Source: Asaia siamensis | GTDB lineage: Bacteria; Pseudomonadota; Alphaproteobacteria; Acetobacterales; Acetobacteraceae | Assembly (NCBI RefSeq): GCF_014635085.1 | Contig: NZ_BMCH01000006.1 | Span: 124,001 to 188,000, forward strand | DNA length: 64,000 bases | Direction: 5' to 3' | Part shown: piece by piece, positions 37,237-47,215 of the stretch | How positions within the stretch are numbered: position 1 is the first letter of the stretch | Layout of the letters: every line of letters starts with the position of its first letter | Notes under the pieces: generated by a model | What the model was told of the DNA's origin: nothing | What the model saw: the letters and a program-made list of their open reading frames with translations, nothing else | Databases searched by the model: none | Program-made: the position numbers and the translations under genes

Positions 37237-37782
37237 GTGCCGAAGCTAGGGCCGCCTGCAGGAATTTGGCCAGAGAAATATACGTCCGGGTGAAAGCAAG
37301 ACGCCCTTCCCGATCGAGGAAGTAATTCTCTGAGATCGCAGGCCTCACTCTGCCTTTCTCTCTGGTGCAGCTCCACCTGGTGCATTTTAGGACCTTGCCT
37401 AGGCGCGCCGGTCTCAGAATCTTCGTCGTACCGCTCGCCTCCCTGTCGGAACGACCCCTGCGGAGAACCTTCCACAGAGCACTAATGGGAATATTCCCCT
37501 CAATATCTCTGGGCACCGACTTTCATCATAGCGAACTGGCGAATATCTGGAGATAATCAGGAAATATTTGGAATTATTATTCCAAATCAAATGCAGGCGC
37601 AGACAAGAGCAACAACCGGTTGAAGAAAGCCACCTAACCGCGCTCCACTTCTTTTCCGGCTTACGACAGGCGACAGGCCCACGGAAAGTGGCCGGCCGCA
37701 ATACGCCCCGCCAGACAGCCTTCTTCGCAGACCATTGAAAGCCCGAGAGCCACCAGCATGACATAAATTCCGTGCCAGCCGC
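37237..37782. other. Intergenic stretch before rnpB
   Basis: About 545 bases with no convincing gene. Open frames on the minus strand exist, but they lack ribosome sites and family character and have an odd composition. The stretch 37540-37600 is AT-rich. It probably holds the promoter of the hydrolase gene and the upstream region of rnpB. Confidence 0.5.
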
Positions 37783-37811
37783 TTGACCCCGCATCAGGCA
37801 TCGGTCAGGTT
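37783..37811 (+). promoter_or_regulatory. Candidate sigma-70 promoter of rnpB
   Basis: TTGACC at 37783-37788, a 17-base spacer and CAGGTT at 37806-37811. The implied start, six to seven bases later, coincides with the 5' end of the RNase P RNA helix P1. The -10 match is poor. Confidence 0.4.
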
Positions 37812-37816
37812 GCGCC

Positions 37817-38215
37817 CGTCAGACGGTCGGGCGATCGCTGCTGCGTCGGTGCGAACCGGCGTGATGGAGGAAAGTCCGGGCTCCACGGGAGAACGATGCC
37901 GGCTAACGGCCGGCGGGGGCGACCCTAGGGAAAGTGCCACAGAAAACAAACCGCCTGCCCGGCTCTCGAGCTGCAGGCAAGGGTGAAACGGTGCGGTAAG
38001 AGCGCACCGCTCCTTCGGTAACGCGGGAGGCAGGGCAAACCCCATCGGGAGCAAGACCGAATAGGAATGGCGGATCCGTCTCTCACGAGATGGGATCAGA
38101 GGCTCTCCCGCCTTGTCATTCGGGTTGGTTGCGTGAGGCCGGTTGCAAGACCGGTCCCAGAGGAATGATCGCCCCGCCATTGGCGGACAGAACCCGGCTT
38201 ACAGACCGTCTGACA
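37817..38215 (+). ncRNA. rnpB: RNase P RNA (bacterial class A)
   Basis: The catalytic RNA that trims tRNA 5' leaders. Terminal helix P1 is formed by GTCAGACGGTC (37818-37828) and GACCGTCTGAC (38204-38214). Conserved region I reads GAGGAAAGTCCGGGCTCC near 37867, the ACAGAAA segment lies near 37940, and the 3' conserved block reads ACAGAACCCGGCTTA. Length is about 400 bases, as expected. It lies just upstream of the dcw cluster promoter region. Confidence 0.95.
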
Positions 38216-38540
38216 TTATTCTTCGCAAAAATCTGATAGCCTGATGCGTCGGTTTTCGAGCGCACCCGAGGGGCTGATCATTTCCATCTCGCCGCCATAA
38301 CATCGTGCAATCCAGACCCAAGATTTCGCGCTTTTTACGGAAATAACAGCAAAAAATGCCCTTCCCCGACATAATCGCGCCTTAATCACCTTTTGTTCTT
38401 TGTGAATAAGATCAAGATAAAATTCGTCACGGCGCAGTCATGATTGCGACCACGCATCAAAAATGAGAACATTATAAGAACATAATATTTGGAGACCTCG
38501 AAAAAATCTAGGAATTCCGCCATTTTTCGGTGCGAATTGT
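38216..38540. other. AT-rich leader region of the dcw cluster
   Basis: About 325 bases between rnpB and the mraZ operator, clearly AT-richer than the flanks, especially 38335-38500. No open frame has family character. It contains repeated GAACAT/TTATAA-like words (38464-38490). It probably holds the rnpB 3' end signals and additional dcw promoters. Confidence 0.55.
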
Positions 38541-38582
38541 TTGACGTCCCATAAAATCCCATGATATCCCAAAACTATCCCG
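38541..38582 (+). promoter_or_regulatory. MraZ operator with overlapping promoter
   Basis: On the minus strand TGGGA occurs three times at exact 10-bp steps (top-strand TCCCA at 38547, 38557 and 38567), with a fourth imperfect copy at 38578. This is the known MraZ-binding arrangement of short TGGG-type repeats separated by five bases. A -35-like TTGACG sits at 38541-38546, directly before the first repeat, so bound MraZ would cover the promoter. The mraZ start is about 100 bases downstream. Confidence 0.8.
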
Positions 38583-38679
38583 GACGGCCCCAGAGACATG
38601 CAGCAAGCGGCCATGTCCTGCTCCGAACGAGAAAAGTCATTGGCAGTCACTCTTGAACGGCGAGGAGGCATCGAACGGC

Positions 38680-39153
38680 GTGAGTGTGTTTCTTGGCACG
38701 CATCAGAACCGTTTTGACGCCAAGGGCCGCGTGTCCATTCCGGCATCCTTTCGCGCCGCTCTTCGTGCTCAGGCCCAGCCTGAGGAAAGCCTCGTCATTC
38801 TGCGCCCCTCGCATCTTCACCCCTGCATCGAAGCCTGGCCCAGCGCCGCTTTTGCCACCCTTGCCGGGCCGGTTGAGTCGCTGGATATTTTCTCGGACGA
38901 TCACGACGATCTCGCTGCCAGCCTCTATGCCGATGCCTATCCGATCGATGCAGACAAGGAAGGGCGCATCATCCTGCCGGATGTGCTCAAGCGTCATGCC
39001 AATCTCGTCGATGAGATTTCCTTCATGGGGCTCGGCCGTGTCTTCCAGATCTGGGAGCCTGAGGCAGGCGCAAGGCGTCGTGAGGAAGCCCGCACCCGCG
39101 CAAGACGCATGACCAGCCGCCCCACGACAAACACCAGCGAGCTGGCATCATGA
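38680..39153 (+). CDS. mraZ: Transcriptional regulator MraZ
   Basis: First gene of the dcw cluster; MraZ forms a ring and represses its own operon. The GTG at 38680 gives 157 residues starting MSVFLGTHQNRFDAKGRVSIP, which matches the family start; a GAGGAGG ribosome site lies 11 bases upstream. A TTG at 38653 would add nine residues. Two AbrB-like swapped-hairpin repeats are visible, each with a DxKGR core (DAKGRVSIP and DKEGRIILP). The tail (about 127-157) is Arg-rich. It overlaps rsmH by ATGA. Confidence 0.94.
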   Translation: MSVFLGTHQNRFDAKGRVSIPASFRAALRAQAQPEESLVILRPSHLHPCIEAWPSAAFATLAGPVESLDIFSDDHDDLAASLYADAYPIDADKEGRIILPDVLKRHANLVDEISFMGLGRVFQIWEPEAGARRREEARTRARRMTSRPTTNTSELAS

Positions 39154-40151
39154 ACGCGATCGCCCCCCTCGCCCTGCTGACCCAGCACGACCCCGGCCAT
39201 GTGCCTGTGATGCTGCCCGAAGTGCTCGACGCCATGGCCCCGCATGACGGAGGCCGCTATGTCGATGGCACATTCGGCGGCGGTGGTTATACCCGCGGCA
39301 TTCTGTCGCGCGCAGCCTGCACTGTCTGGGGCATTGACCGCGACCCGACGGCGATTGCCCGTGCCGAAGCTCTTGCGGCCGAGCTGGCCACCAGCGCGCC
39401 ATCGCACAAGCTCGTCGCCGTGCCAGGCACGTTCGGTGCCATGGCCGATCTGCTGGCTGACGAAGCCCCCTTCGATGGTATCGTGCTCGATATCGGCGTG
39501 TCGTCCTATCAGATCGACGAAGCAGAGCGTGGTTTCTCGTTCCGCCATGACGGGCCGCTCGATATGCGTATGTCGCAGTCGGGGCGCTCGGCAGCCGATC
39601 TGGTCAACAAGGCGGATGCCGACGAACTGGCCGATATCATCTATCATTACGGCGAAGACCGGATGTCACGCCGTATTGCCGCTGCCATCATCCGCGCACG
39701 TGCCGAAGAGCCCATCCATACGACGGCGCGCCTTGCGGATATCGTGCGCAGCGTTGTACGCCCTGACAAATCGGGCATTCATCCCGCGACACGCACGTTT
39801 CAGGCGCTTCGCATCGCCGTGAATGACGAGCTCGGCGAATTGCAGCGTGCGCTGGACACGGCCCCAGGCCTTCTGGCCGATGGCGGCAAGCTGGTCGTGG
39901 TGACGTTCCATTCTCTCGAAGATCGTCTGGTCAAGCGTGCCCTCGCCCAGGCGGCTGGTCGTGTCAGCCGTCCCTCTCGCCATGAACCCATGGCAGAGCG
40001 TTTCGTGAAACCCGACTTCATTCTGCCCCATACGCGCCCGGTTCTCGCCTCGGAAGACGAGATCCGCCGTAATCCCCGTTCCCGCAGCGCCAAGCTGCGC
40101 AGCCTGCTCCGCACCGTACCTTCAGCCTCTGTTAGGGGGTCTCATTCATGA
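39150..40151 (+). CDS. rsmH: 16S rRNA (cytosine-1402-N4)-methyltransferase
   Basis: Methylates C1402 of 16S rRNA using S-adenosylmethionine. The 333-residue protein opens with [13 protein letters not shown] and has the SAM motif [15 protein letters not shown], the [11 protein letters not shown] segment and the C-terminal [12 protein letters not shown]. It is coupled by ATGA to both mraZ and ftsL. Confidence 0.97.
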   Translation: MNAIAPLALLTQHDPGHVPVMLPEVLDAMAPHDGGRYVDGTFGGGGYTRGILSRAACTVWGIDRDPTAIARAEALAAELATSAPSHKLVAVPGTFGAMADLLADEAPFDGIVLDIGVSSYQIDEAERGFSFRHDGPLDMRMSQSGRSAADLVNKADADELADIIYHYGEDRMSRRIAAAIIRARAEEPIHTTARLADIVRSVVRPDKSGIHPATRTFQALRIAVNDELGELQRALDTAPGLLADGGKLVVVTFHSLEDRLVKRALAQAAGRVSRPSRHEPMAERFVKPDFILPHTRPVLASEDEIRRNPRSRSAKLRSLLRTVPSASVRGSHS

Positions 40152-41158
40152 TCCGGCCATTTACGATTTTCTGCGCACTCCTTGCCGGCGGTTCGGGCAT
40201 GTTTCTCTATACCAAGAAGCATGAGACGACCGTTCTGGATCAGCATATCACGACGGTCGTGCAGAAAACGGAGCGTGTGCGTCAGCAGACGGCAATGCTG
40301 CGCACGCAATGGGCCTTGCTGAACCAGCCGGATCGACTGAGCGCCCTCTCGACACGTTTCCTTGGCCAGCTGCATCCCATGGCCCCGACGCAGTATGTGC
40401 GTCTGGCCAGCATGATCGACTCCCTGCCCGCGCCCAGTACCAAGCCTGCCTTCCGCGATCCGCGCGAGAGCCTGAGTGTTGCCGTGTCCAACGCCCCGGC
40501 AGCGGCACCCGCTACCGTTGCGGCACCCAGGGCGCCTGAGCAGAGAGCGCCCGAACCCAAGGCTTCGGTCGCGCCTGCGTCGCATGACAACACGTCTGCG
40601 CTCATTGCCAGTGCCGAGATGCCGCATCATCGCCCTGCCCCTGCGGGCAATCCGGGCGCGGTCATCCCGGCTGCGGATGCTCCCGCAGCGCCGCGCCTAG
40701 CGCTCGCTTCGGCCACGCCCCACGTGGCACCTGTCGCACGCACGGCCGCAACGCCCCATTCGACACGCCTGATGCCCCCGGCGCCGCGCCCGACCATCGA
40801 GCTGGCCCAACAGAGCAGTCACCCCCATGTCGTGTCTGACGAACTCGGTCAGGCCGCACATCACAGCCATCGTTACGACGCTGTCGTTCATGCCACCACA
40901 CGCAGCACAACGGCCCAGAGCAGCAGCGATGATCTGGCCGTCCGTCTGGCCACATTCCGTGGCAACCGGCCGCAGGCCACTGCCGCCACGACATGGCGCA
41001 ATCCGCGCGTGGCCGCGCCGGCCCACGCTGCACGCCAGAATGTGGACGTTGCCATTCAGCCCGCCAAGCCTCATCATGTGCAGAGCGATTCCGGATCGTC
41101 TTCGTCTCTCGCAGGCTATGGTGATGCGCTGCCACCGCCAACGCCTCTCGCCAACTGA
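40148..41158 (+). CDS. ftsL: Cell division protein FtsL (alphaproteobacterial type) with long C-terminal extension
   Basis: Residues 1-100 match the alphaproteobacterial FtsL: a short N-terminus, one transmembrane helix ([17 protein letters not shown]), then a coiled coil ([26 protein letters not shown] read as heptads) and [15 protein letters not shown]. FtsL links FtsB/FtsQ to the FtsWI synthase. Position between rsmH and ftsI supports this. The protein is 336 residues, about three times the usual length: from about 105 on it is a low-complexity, Ala/Pro/His-rich periplasmic tail with no visible domain. Confidence 0.88.
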   Translation: MIRPFTIFCALLAGGSGMFLYTKKHETTVLDQHITTVVQKTERVRQQTAMLRTQWALLNQPDRLSALSTRFLGQLHPMAPTQYVRLASMIDSLPAPSTKPAFRDPRESLSVAVSNAPAAAPATVAAPRAPEQRAPEPKASVAPASHDNTSALIASAEMPHHRPAPAGNPGAVIPAADAPAAPRLALASATPHVAPVARTAATPHSTRLMPPAPRPTIELAQQSSHPHVVSDELGQAAHHSHRYDAVVHATTRSTTAQSSSDDLAVRLATFRGNRPQATAATTWRNPRVAAPAHAARQNVDVAIQPAKPHHVQSDSGSSSSLAGYGDALPPPTPLAN

Positions 41159-41180
41159 GCGGATATGAAAGCGCCTGAGC

Positions 41181-43292
41181 ATGGCTGGCAGGACACCTCC
41201 CCCCAAACGGTCGGGCTATCCCGACGGCGCGCCTTCGCGCCCTGAAGGCAGGAGTCCCAAGCGGTTCAAGGCGTCGCTTGACCAGATGCATACGAGGCTA
41301 ATCGGTGTCGGCCTCGGTTTTCTGTTTCTGTTCGGTCTGGTCGCAGGCAAGCTGAGCCTCGCAACCGTTTTCATGCCCATGGCTCCTGAGAAGCGTCAGA
41401 TTGCCTCTCAGGTTCCTGAAATTCCCAAGAGCGACCCCAAAGGGCAGATTGCGGGCGATTTTGCCCTGCCTGACGTGCATCGCGCCAGTATTGTCGATCG
41501 CAACGGCCAGACGCTGGCCTTGTCGCTCCCTGTGGCGCAGGTCTACGCCAATCCGATGGAGCTTATCGACGCGCCCGATGCGGCGAAGAAGCTCAAGAGC
41601 GTTCTGCCTCAGCTCGACGAGGCCGAGACGACGCGGCGCCTCTCGCTCAAAAAGCAGTTCGTCTATATCGCGCGCGATATTTCGCCGGTGCAGGAAATTG
41701 CCATCAATAACCTTGGCATCCCCGGTATCTATTTCGAGGCAAGTGAGCGCCGCCACTATCCGCTCGGCCGTACGGCCGCACAGATTCTCGGCGGCGTGGA
41801 TATCGACGATCACGGCGTGGCTGGTGTCGAACGGTTTTTCAATGAGCGTCTGAACAAGGATCGCACCCCGCTGCGCCTGTCGCTCGACGTGCGCATCCAG
41901 GCCGTCGCCCGTGAAGTGACCCAGGCCGCCATGGACGAGTTCCAGGCGATCGGCGCTGCGGCCATCGTGATGGATGTGAATACGGGCGAGATCATCTCGA
42001 TGGTCAGCCTGCCGGATTATGATGCCAATGATTTCGGCCATGCGCCTGCTGATTCCCGCTTCAACAGGGCCGTGACCGGCATGTATGAGCCAGGGTCGAC
42101 CTTCAAGCTGCAAACGGCCGCGATGGCGATCGAATATGGCGTGGCCCATATTTGGGACCGTTTCTCGACCATCCCGATCCATATCGGGCGCTTCACGATT
42201 TCAGACATCAAAACCGACCATTTTGCCCCCTGGCTGGCCTTGCCAGACGTGCTGGCCAAATCATCCAACCCGGCAGCCGCGCATATCGCGCTCGATGTCG
42301 GCGCCAAGAAGCAGCAGGAATGGCTCCGCACCATGGGGTTCTTCAACCGCGTGCCGATCGAGCTGCCCGAAGCGGGTCGCCCCATCGTGCCGTCATCGAA
42401 GAACTGGGGTGTTTCAACCGTCATGACCGTCGGCTTCGGTCACGGTGTGGCAGAGCCGCCGCTGGCGATCGTACGCGGCACAGCAGCGACCGTGAATGGC
42501 GGTATCCTGATCAAGCCGACGCTCGTCGCCCGCGATCAGGGCGACGACAGCAAACCCAATGATGGCACTCTGCCAGCGCCCGGCCCCTCGACGTCGCCTC
42601 CGGCGGCGCCTGCCGGGGCGGCTCCTGCAGGTGCGCCGGTTGTGCCTGCAGCGTTCAAGCCTGACGCGTCTGCGGATGCGACAGGCGATGCCCCATCTCC
42701 GCCCCTGACCCCCGAAGGGTTGCGCGTGGTGTCGGAGGAGAACTCGCGACTCATCCGCAAGATGCTGCGCCTTGACGTTACGCAGGGTACAGCCCGCAGC
42801 GCCGAAGTGCCGGGCTATTTCGTGGGTGGCAAAACGGGTACGGCAGAAAAAGTCGGCCCCAATGGCCGCTATCTCAAACACGTCAATATCTCGGCCTTCA
42901 CCTCGATCTTCCCGATGAATGCGCCGCGTTATGCCGTTTATGTCATGCTCGATTCACCGCACCCGACACCCAAGACCCATGGTTTTGTGACATCGGGCTG
43001 GAACGCTGCGCCGACCACCGGCAAGCTGATCGCTCGTATCGGACCGATGCTCGGCATGTTCCCCGACACGAAAAATGCGGCAAAGATAGACGCCGACATG
43101 GCAATTCCGCTCGAACCCGGCATTCCACCAGGCAAGCGAGCACTCGGCCCGGGCAACGACCCTGGCGATCCGCGTATCGCCGCCCAGAAAGAAAAAGAAG
43201 AAAAGGTCGCCGCCAAAGCTGCAGAAAAAGCAGCAAAGCTTGCGGCCAAGGCTTCCGAGCGCAGCGCGCACCATTCCCCCGAAAGAGGCTGA
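41181..43292 (+). CDS. ftsI: Peptidoglycan transpeptidase FtsI (PBP3)
   Basis: Septal class B penicillin-binding protein that crosslinks new peptidoglycan. A transmembrane anchor lies at about 38-60, then the PBP dimerisation domain, then the transpeptidase domain with Ser306 in STFK (306-309), SSN at 361-363 and KTG at 551-553. Two low-complexity parts are unusual: a Pro/Ala insert of about 65 residues at 452-517, inside the transpeptidase domain, and a Lys/Ala-rich tail after about 660. The 703 residues exceed the usual 580-600 because of these. Confidence 0.95.
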   Translation: MAGRTPPPKRSGYPDGAPSRPEGRSPKRFKASLDQMHTRLIGVGLGFLFLFGLVAGKLSLATVFMPMAPEKRQIASQVPEIPKSDPKGQIAGDFALPDVHRASIVDRNGQTLALSLPVAQVYANPMELIDAPDAAKKLKSVLPQLDEAETTRRLSLKKQFVYIARDISPVQEIAINNLGIPGIYFEASERRHYPLGRTAAQILGGVDIDDHGVAGVERFFNERLNKDRTPLRLSLDVRIQAVAREVTQAAMDEFQAIGAAAIVMDVNTGEIISMVSLPDYDANDFGHAPADSRFNRAVTGMYEPGSTFKLQTAAMAIEYGVAHIWDRFSTIPIHIGRFTISDIKTDHFAPWLALPDVLAKSSNPAAAHIALDVGAKKQQEWLRTMGFFNRVPIELPEAGRPIVPSSKNWGVSTVMTVGFGHGVAEPPLAIVRGTAATVNGGILIKPTLVARDQGDDSKPNDGTLPAPGPSTSPPAAPAGAAPAGAPVVPAAFKPDASADATGDAPSPPLTPEGLRVVSEENSRLIRKMLRLDVTQGTARSAEVPGYFVGGKTGTAEKVGPNGRYLKHVNISAFTSIFPMNAPRYAVYVMLDSPHPTPKTHGFVTSGWNAAPTTGKLIARIGPMLGMFPDTKNAAKIDADMAIPLEPGIPPGKRALGPGNDPGDPRIAAQKEKEEKVAAKAAEKAAKLAAKASERSAHHSPERG

Positions 43293-43295
43293 GCC

Positions 43296-44765
43296 ATGCG
43301 CCTTTCAGAGATTTTGCATCGGGCCGGTCTGACCGCCCCGGCTGCGGCTATTGACCCTGACATCAGCGGCATCACCGCCGATAGTCGGGCCGTCGGGCCC
43401 GGCATGATATTTGCGGCCCTGCCTGGTGTCGCCCAAGATGGCGCCCGCTTCATTCCGCAGGCTGTGGCGCAGGGCGCGGCTACGCTGCTTCTGCCATCAG
43501 CGGCGAGAATCCCGGCTGATCTCTCCATTCCCTGTATTCAGACCGCGTCACCGCGTCATGATCTGGCTGTCATCGCGCAGGTTCTGGCTGGTCCGCAGCC
43601 ACGATGCATCGCGGCCATAACCGGGACGAATGGCAAGAGCAGCACGGCCGATTTTCTTCGTCAGCTCTGGTCTCTGGGTGGCATGCCCACGGCCAGTATC
43701 GGGACGCTTGGTCTTATCAGCGATATCCCGGTCGAGGCCCCGCCACCCCTCACGACACCGGATGCCGTCTCTCTGGTGCAGAGCCTTGCCCGCCTCAAGG
43801 CGGCAGGTATCGATCACGTAGCGCTCGAGGCCTCTTCACACGGGCTCGATCAGCACCGTCTCGACGGTGTTTCACTCTGCGCAGGCGGGTTCAGCAATCT
43901 CACACGCGACCATCTCGATTATCACGGCACGATTGAGGCCTATCGTACCGCCAAGATAAGGCTGTTTGCCGATCTGCTCCCTGAGGGTGCCATTGCCGCT
44001 CTCAACGCCGATATGGATGCCGAGACGGTTGCTGCGCTGCGAGACGTGGCGCAGGCCCGCAAACTGCGCCTGCGCAGCGTGGGTGAACAGGGCGAAACCA
44101 TCAGGCTTCTGCGTGCAACGCCCCTGCCCCATGGCCAGATCGTGTCACTCTCCCTCTTCGGCGAAACCCTGCCTGATTACGAGCTTGGCCTGACCGGGCG
44201 TTTTCAGGTCGATAACGTGTTGCTGGCCGCCGCCCTTGCATGGAATGACGATGCCGAGGCCCGCGCTGTTCTCGACCTCATTCCCCGTCTGGGTGGTGTG
44301 CGCGGCCGAGCCGAACTGGCCGTGACACTCGATAACGGGGCTGGTGTCTATGTCGACTACGCCCATACTCCCGATGCCCTCGAGCATCTGCTGCATAGCC
44401 TGCGCCCTCATGCACAGAACCGCCTGATTGTCGTCTTTGGCGCAGGCGGTGACCGCGATCGCGGCAAGCGTCCGCTCATGGGGCAGATCGCCGCCAGACT
44501 GGCCGATAGCGCCATCGTGACCGATGACAATCCACGCAGTGAAGATCCGGCAACGATACGTGCCGCCATTCGCGCCGCCTGCCCCGATGCGCTCGAAATC
44601 GGCGATCGTCGCGCCGCCATCGCCGCCGCTCTTGCCGAGGCAGGTGCAGGCGATGTCGTGGTTGTGGCGGGCAAGGGCCATGAAAGCGGCCAGACAATTG
44701 CAGGTGTCACCACCCCGTTTGACGATCGCGCCGTTATCCGCGAACTGGCGGGAGTATCGGCATGA
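43296..44765 (+). CDS. murE: UDP-MurNAc-L-Ala-D-Glu:meso-DAP ligase
   Basis: Adds the third amino acid of the stem peptide. The 489-residue Mur ligase has the ATP motif GTNGKSS, the central ALEASSHGLDQHR and the C-terminal DNPRSEDP motif. That motif selects meso-diaminopimelate, so the cell wall is of the normal DAP type. It begins 4 bases after ftsI and overlaps murF by ATGA. Confidence 0.96.
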   Translation: MRLSEILHRAGLTAPAAAIDPDISGITADSRAVGPGMIFAALPGVAQDGARFIPQAVAQGAATLLLPSAARIPADLSIPCIQTASPRHDLAVIAQVLAGPQPRCIAAITGTNGKSSTADFLRQLWSLGGMPTASIGTLGLISDIPVEAPPPLTTPDAVSLVQSLARLKAAGIDHVALEASSHGLDQHRLDGVSLCAGGFSNLTRDHLDYHGTIEAYRTAKIRLFADLLPEGAIAALNADMDAETVAALRDVAQARKLRLRSVGEQGETIRLLRATPLPHGQIVSLSLFGETLPDYELGLTGRFQVDNVLLAAALAWNDDAEARAVLDLIPRLGGVRGRAELAVTLDNGAGVYVDYAHTPDALEHLLHSLRPHAQNRLIVVFGAGGDRDRGKRPLMGQIAARLADSAIVTDDNPRSEDPATIRAAIRAACPDALEIGDRRAAIAAALAEAGAGDVVVVAGKGHESGQTIAGVTTPFDDRAVIRELAGVSA

Positions 44766-46123
44766 GCGCGCTCTGGACCAGCGCCGAGCTGCGTGAGGCA
44801 ACAGGCGGAATCCTTGACGGCGAGCTTGTGGTGAGCGGCATTTCAATCGACACGCGCAGCCTCGAGCCAGGCGATCTCTTTATCGCACTTGTCGGCGAAA
44901 ACAGCGATGGCCATGCCCATATCGCAACCGCCCTCGACAAGGGCGCCGCCTGCGTCATGGTTCATGATTCCGAAGCCGGCAACGATCCACGCCTGCTGCA
45001 TGTGGCCGACACCCTGACCGGGTTGCAGGCTCTGGGCCACGCCGCACGCGCCCGGTTTACGGGAAAAATGGTCGGGGTGACGGGGTCGGTTGGCAAGACC
45101 ACCACCAAGAACATGCTGCATTGCGCCTTTTCGGCGCTCGGCCCCACCCATGCAGCCATTGCGTCCTACAACAACCATTGGGGCGTACCGCTGACACTGG
45201 CCAGAATGCCGCGTGAGACGGCCTATTGCGTGGCAGAAATCGGCATGAATCATCGTGGCGAGATTGCACCGCTCGCCGCCATGGTGCGACCCGATGTGGC
45301 GGTCGTCACGACCATTGGCAGCGCGCATCTCGGCTATATGGGCAGCATCGAAGCCATTGCCGAAGAAAAATCCGATCTGATTGCCGCCCTGCCCGAAGGC
45401 GGTGTGGCTGTGGTGCCGGATGATACCGGTGTCGACAGCATTTTCGAGCGCGCTGCGGCGCATTCCAGTGCGCGCCTCTCTCGCGTCGGGCTCTCCGATC
45501 GCGCCGATTACAGGCTGACCGATCTTGCCATTTCGGCAGATGGATCACGTTTCGACTTTGACGGGCAGCGTGTCACCCTGAACGCGCCTGGTGCGCATCT
45601 GGCGCGTAACGCCGCTCTGGCACTCGCCACCCTGCGCGCTTTCGACCTGCCGATCGACAAGGCCATTGCGGCCCTCGCCGCCTGGCGCCCGGGGGCTGGT
45701 CGGGGCGAGATACAGCCCATACTGAATGGCACCGCCTCACTGCTGGATGAGAGCTATAATGCGTCGGTGCTTTCTATACGCGCAGCACTGCAAACGCTTG
45801 CTCTCGTACCGGCTACGCGTCGAATCGCGGTTCTGGGCGATATCCGCGAACTCGGTGAGTTTGCCGATAGCGAGCATCTCTCGCTGGTGCCGGACCTGAT
45901 GGCCCATGCCGACCTGGTGTTTTGCTGCTGCCCGCATATGCGCCATGTTTTTGACGCTCTTGCAGAAGAAAAGCGTGGCGTCTGGCAGGCAGACGCGGCA
46001 TCTCTCGCCCCAATCGTCCAATCTCATCTGAAAGCCGGTGACGTGGTTCTCGTAAAAGGCAGTCTTGGCAGTCGCATGCGCGACATTGTCGCCCCTCTTC
46101 TTGCCGGGGGCGCAAAAGCCTGA
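44762..46123 (+). CDS. murF: UDP-MurNAc-tripeptide:D-Ala-D-Ala ligase
   Basis: Adds D-Ala-D-Ala to finish the UDP-MurNAc-pentapeptide. The 453-residue protein has the ATP motif [12 protein letters not shown], the [10 protein letters not shown] segment and [12 protein letters not shown] typical of MurF. It shares four bases with murE and one base with mraY (TGATG). Confidence 0.96.
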   Translation: MSALWTSAELREATGGILDGELVVSGISIDTRSLEPGDLFIALVGENSDGHAHIATALDKGAACVMVHDSEAGNDPRLLHVADTLTGLQALGHAARARFTGKMVGVTGSVGKTTTKNMLHCAFSALGPTHAAIASYNNHWGVPLTLARMPRETAYCVAEIGMNHRGEIAPLAAMVRPDVAVVTTIGSAHLGYMGSIEAIAEEKSDLIAALPEGGVAVVPDDTGVDSIFERAAAHSSARLSRVGLSDRADYRLTDLAISADGSRFDFDGQRVTLNAPGAHLARNAALALATLRAFDLPIDKAIAALAAWRPGAGRGEIQPILNGTASLLDESYNASVLSIRAALQTLALVPATRRIAVLGDIRELGEFADSEHLSLVPDLMAHADLVFCCCPHMRHVFDALAEEKRGVWQADAASLAPIVQSHLKAGDVVLVKGSLGSRMRDIVAPLLAGGAKA

Positions 46124-47214
46124 TGCTGTATAATCTCATCGCCATTCACGACACGACTCATGGCGGCTTTTTCAATCTCTTCCATTATCTGACCTTCCGC
46201 TCCGGCGGGGCCTGTCTGACGGCCTTCGTCATTTCGCTGGTTTTCGGTCGTCCGTTCATCGCCCAGCTCAAGCGTATCCAGCGCGAGGGTCAGCCCATAC
46301 GCACGCTCGGCCCCGAGCGGCATATTCTCGAAAAAGCCGGGACGCCCACCATGGGCGGGATGCTGATCCTGATTGCGCTTTTCGTCTCCACCCTGCTCTG
46401 GGCCGATCTGACCAACGGTTTTGTCTGGGCTGTCATGTTCGTAACCGCTGCTTTCGGCGCGGTCGGCTTTGCGGATGACTATCTCAAGCTCTCCAGACGC
46501 AACACGGCGGGTGTGTCCAAACGCGCCCGTCTGGGCAGCGAATTCGCTGCCTCGCTGATCGCCGGATACTGGATGGAAAGCCTGATGCCGCCGGAACTGC
46601 GCAACATGGTGGCCTTCCCCTTCGTGAAGGATTTCCTGCTACCGCTGGGCTTTGCCTTTCCGCTTTTCGCCATGCTCACCATGACCGGCTTTGGCAATGC
46701 CGTGAATTTCACTGATGGTCTCGATGGCCTTGCCATCGTGCCTGTGGTGATTGCCGCTCTGGTTTTTGCCCTGATTGCCTATCTCGTGGGCAATCGCGTC
46801 TTTGCTGATTACCTGCAACTGCATCTGGTGCCGGGCACGGGCGAACTGGCGGTTTTCTGCGCCGCCTTGATCGGCGCCGGGCTCGGGTTTCTCTGGTTCA
46901 ACGCAACGCCTGCCGATGTCTTCATGGGCGATACAGGCTCGCTTTCGCTTGGCGGCGCGTTGGGTGCCGTGGCCGTTGCGGTCAAGCATGAGCTGGTTCT
47001 GTGCATCGTGGGCGGGCTTTTTGTCGTCGAAACGCTGTCGGTCGTGATCCAGGTCTTCTGGTACAAGCGCACCAAACGACGCGTCTTCCTGATGGCCCCC
47101 CTACACCATCATTTCGAGAAAAAGGGCTGGCAGGAACCCAAGATCGTCATCCGGTTCTGGATCGTCTCGATCCTGCTCGGCCTAGCCGGTCTCGCCACGC
47201 TGAAGCTGCGCTGA
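46123..47214 (+). CDS. mraY: Phospho-MurNAc-pentapeptide transferase
   Basis: Integral membrane enzyme that makes lipid I on undecaprenyl phosphate. The 363-residue protein has about ten helices and the family motifs [35 protein letters not shown] and [13 protein letters not shown]. It starts on the last base of murF and ends two bases before murD. Confidence 0.97.
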   Translation: MLYNLIAIHDTTHGGFFNLFHYLTFRSGGACLTAFVISLVFGRPFIAQLKRIQREGQPIRTLGPERHILEKAGTPTMGGMLILIALFVSTLLWADLTNGFVWAVMFVTAAFGAVGFADDYLKLSRRNTAGVSKRARLGSEFAASLIAGYWMESLMPPELRNMVAFPFVKDFLLPLGFAFPLFAMLTMTGFGNAVNFTDGLDGLAIVPVVIAALVFALIAYLVGNRVFADYLQLHLVPGTGELAVFCAALIGAGLGFLWFNATPADVFMGDTGSLSLGGALGAVAVAVKHELVLCIVGGLFVVETLSVVIQVFWYKRTKRRVFLMAPLHHHFEKKGWQEPKIVIRFWIVSILLGLAGLATLKLR

Positions 47215-47215
47215 C

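Noticed and set aside
37414-37794. 126-codon minus-strand frame before rnpB
   Set aside because: Trp/Cys/Arg-rich composition unlike real proteins here, with no start signal.
38438-38746. 102-codon minus-strand frame across the mraZ operator
   Set aside because: It overlaps the mraZ start region and promoter; no family character.
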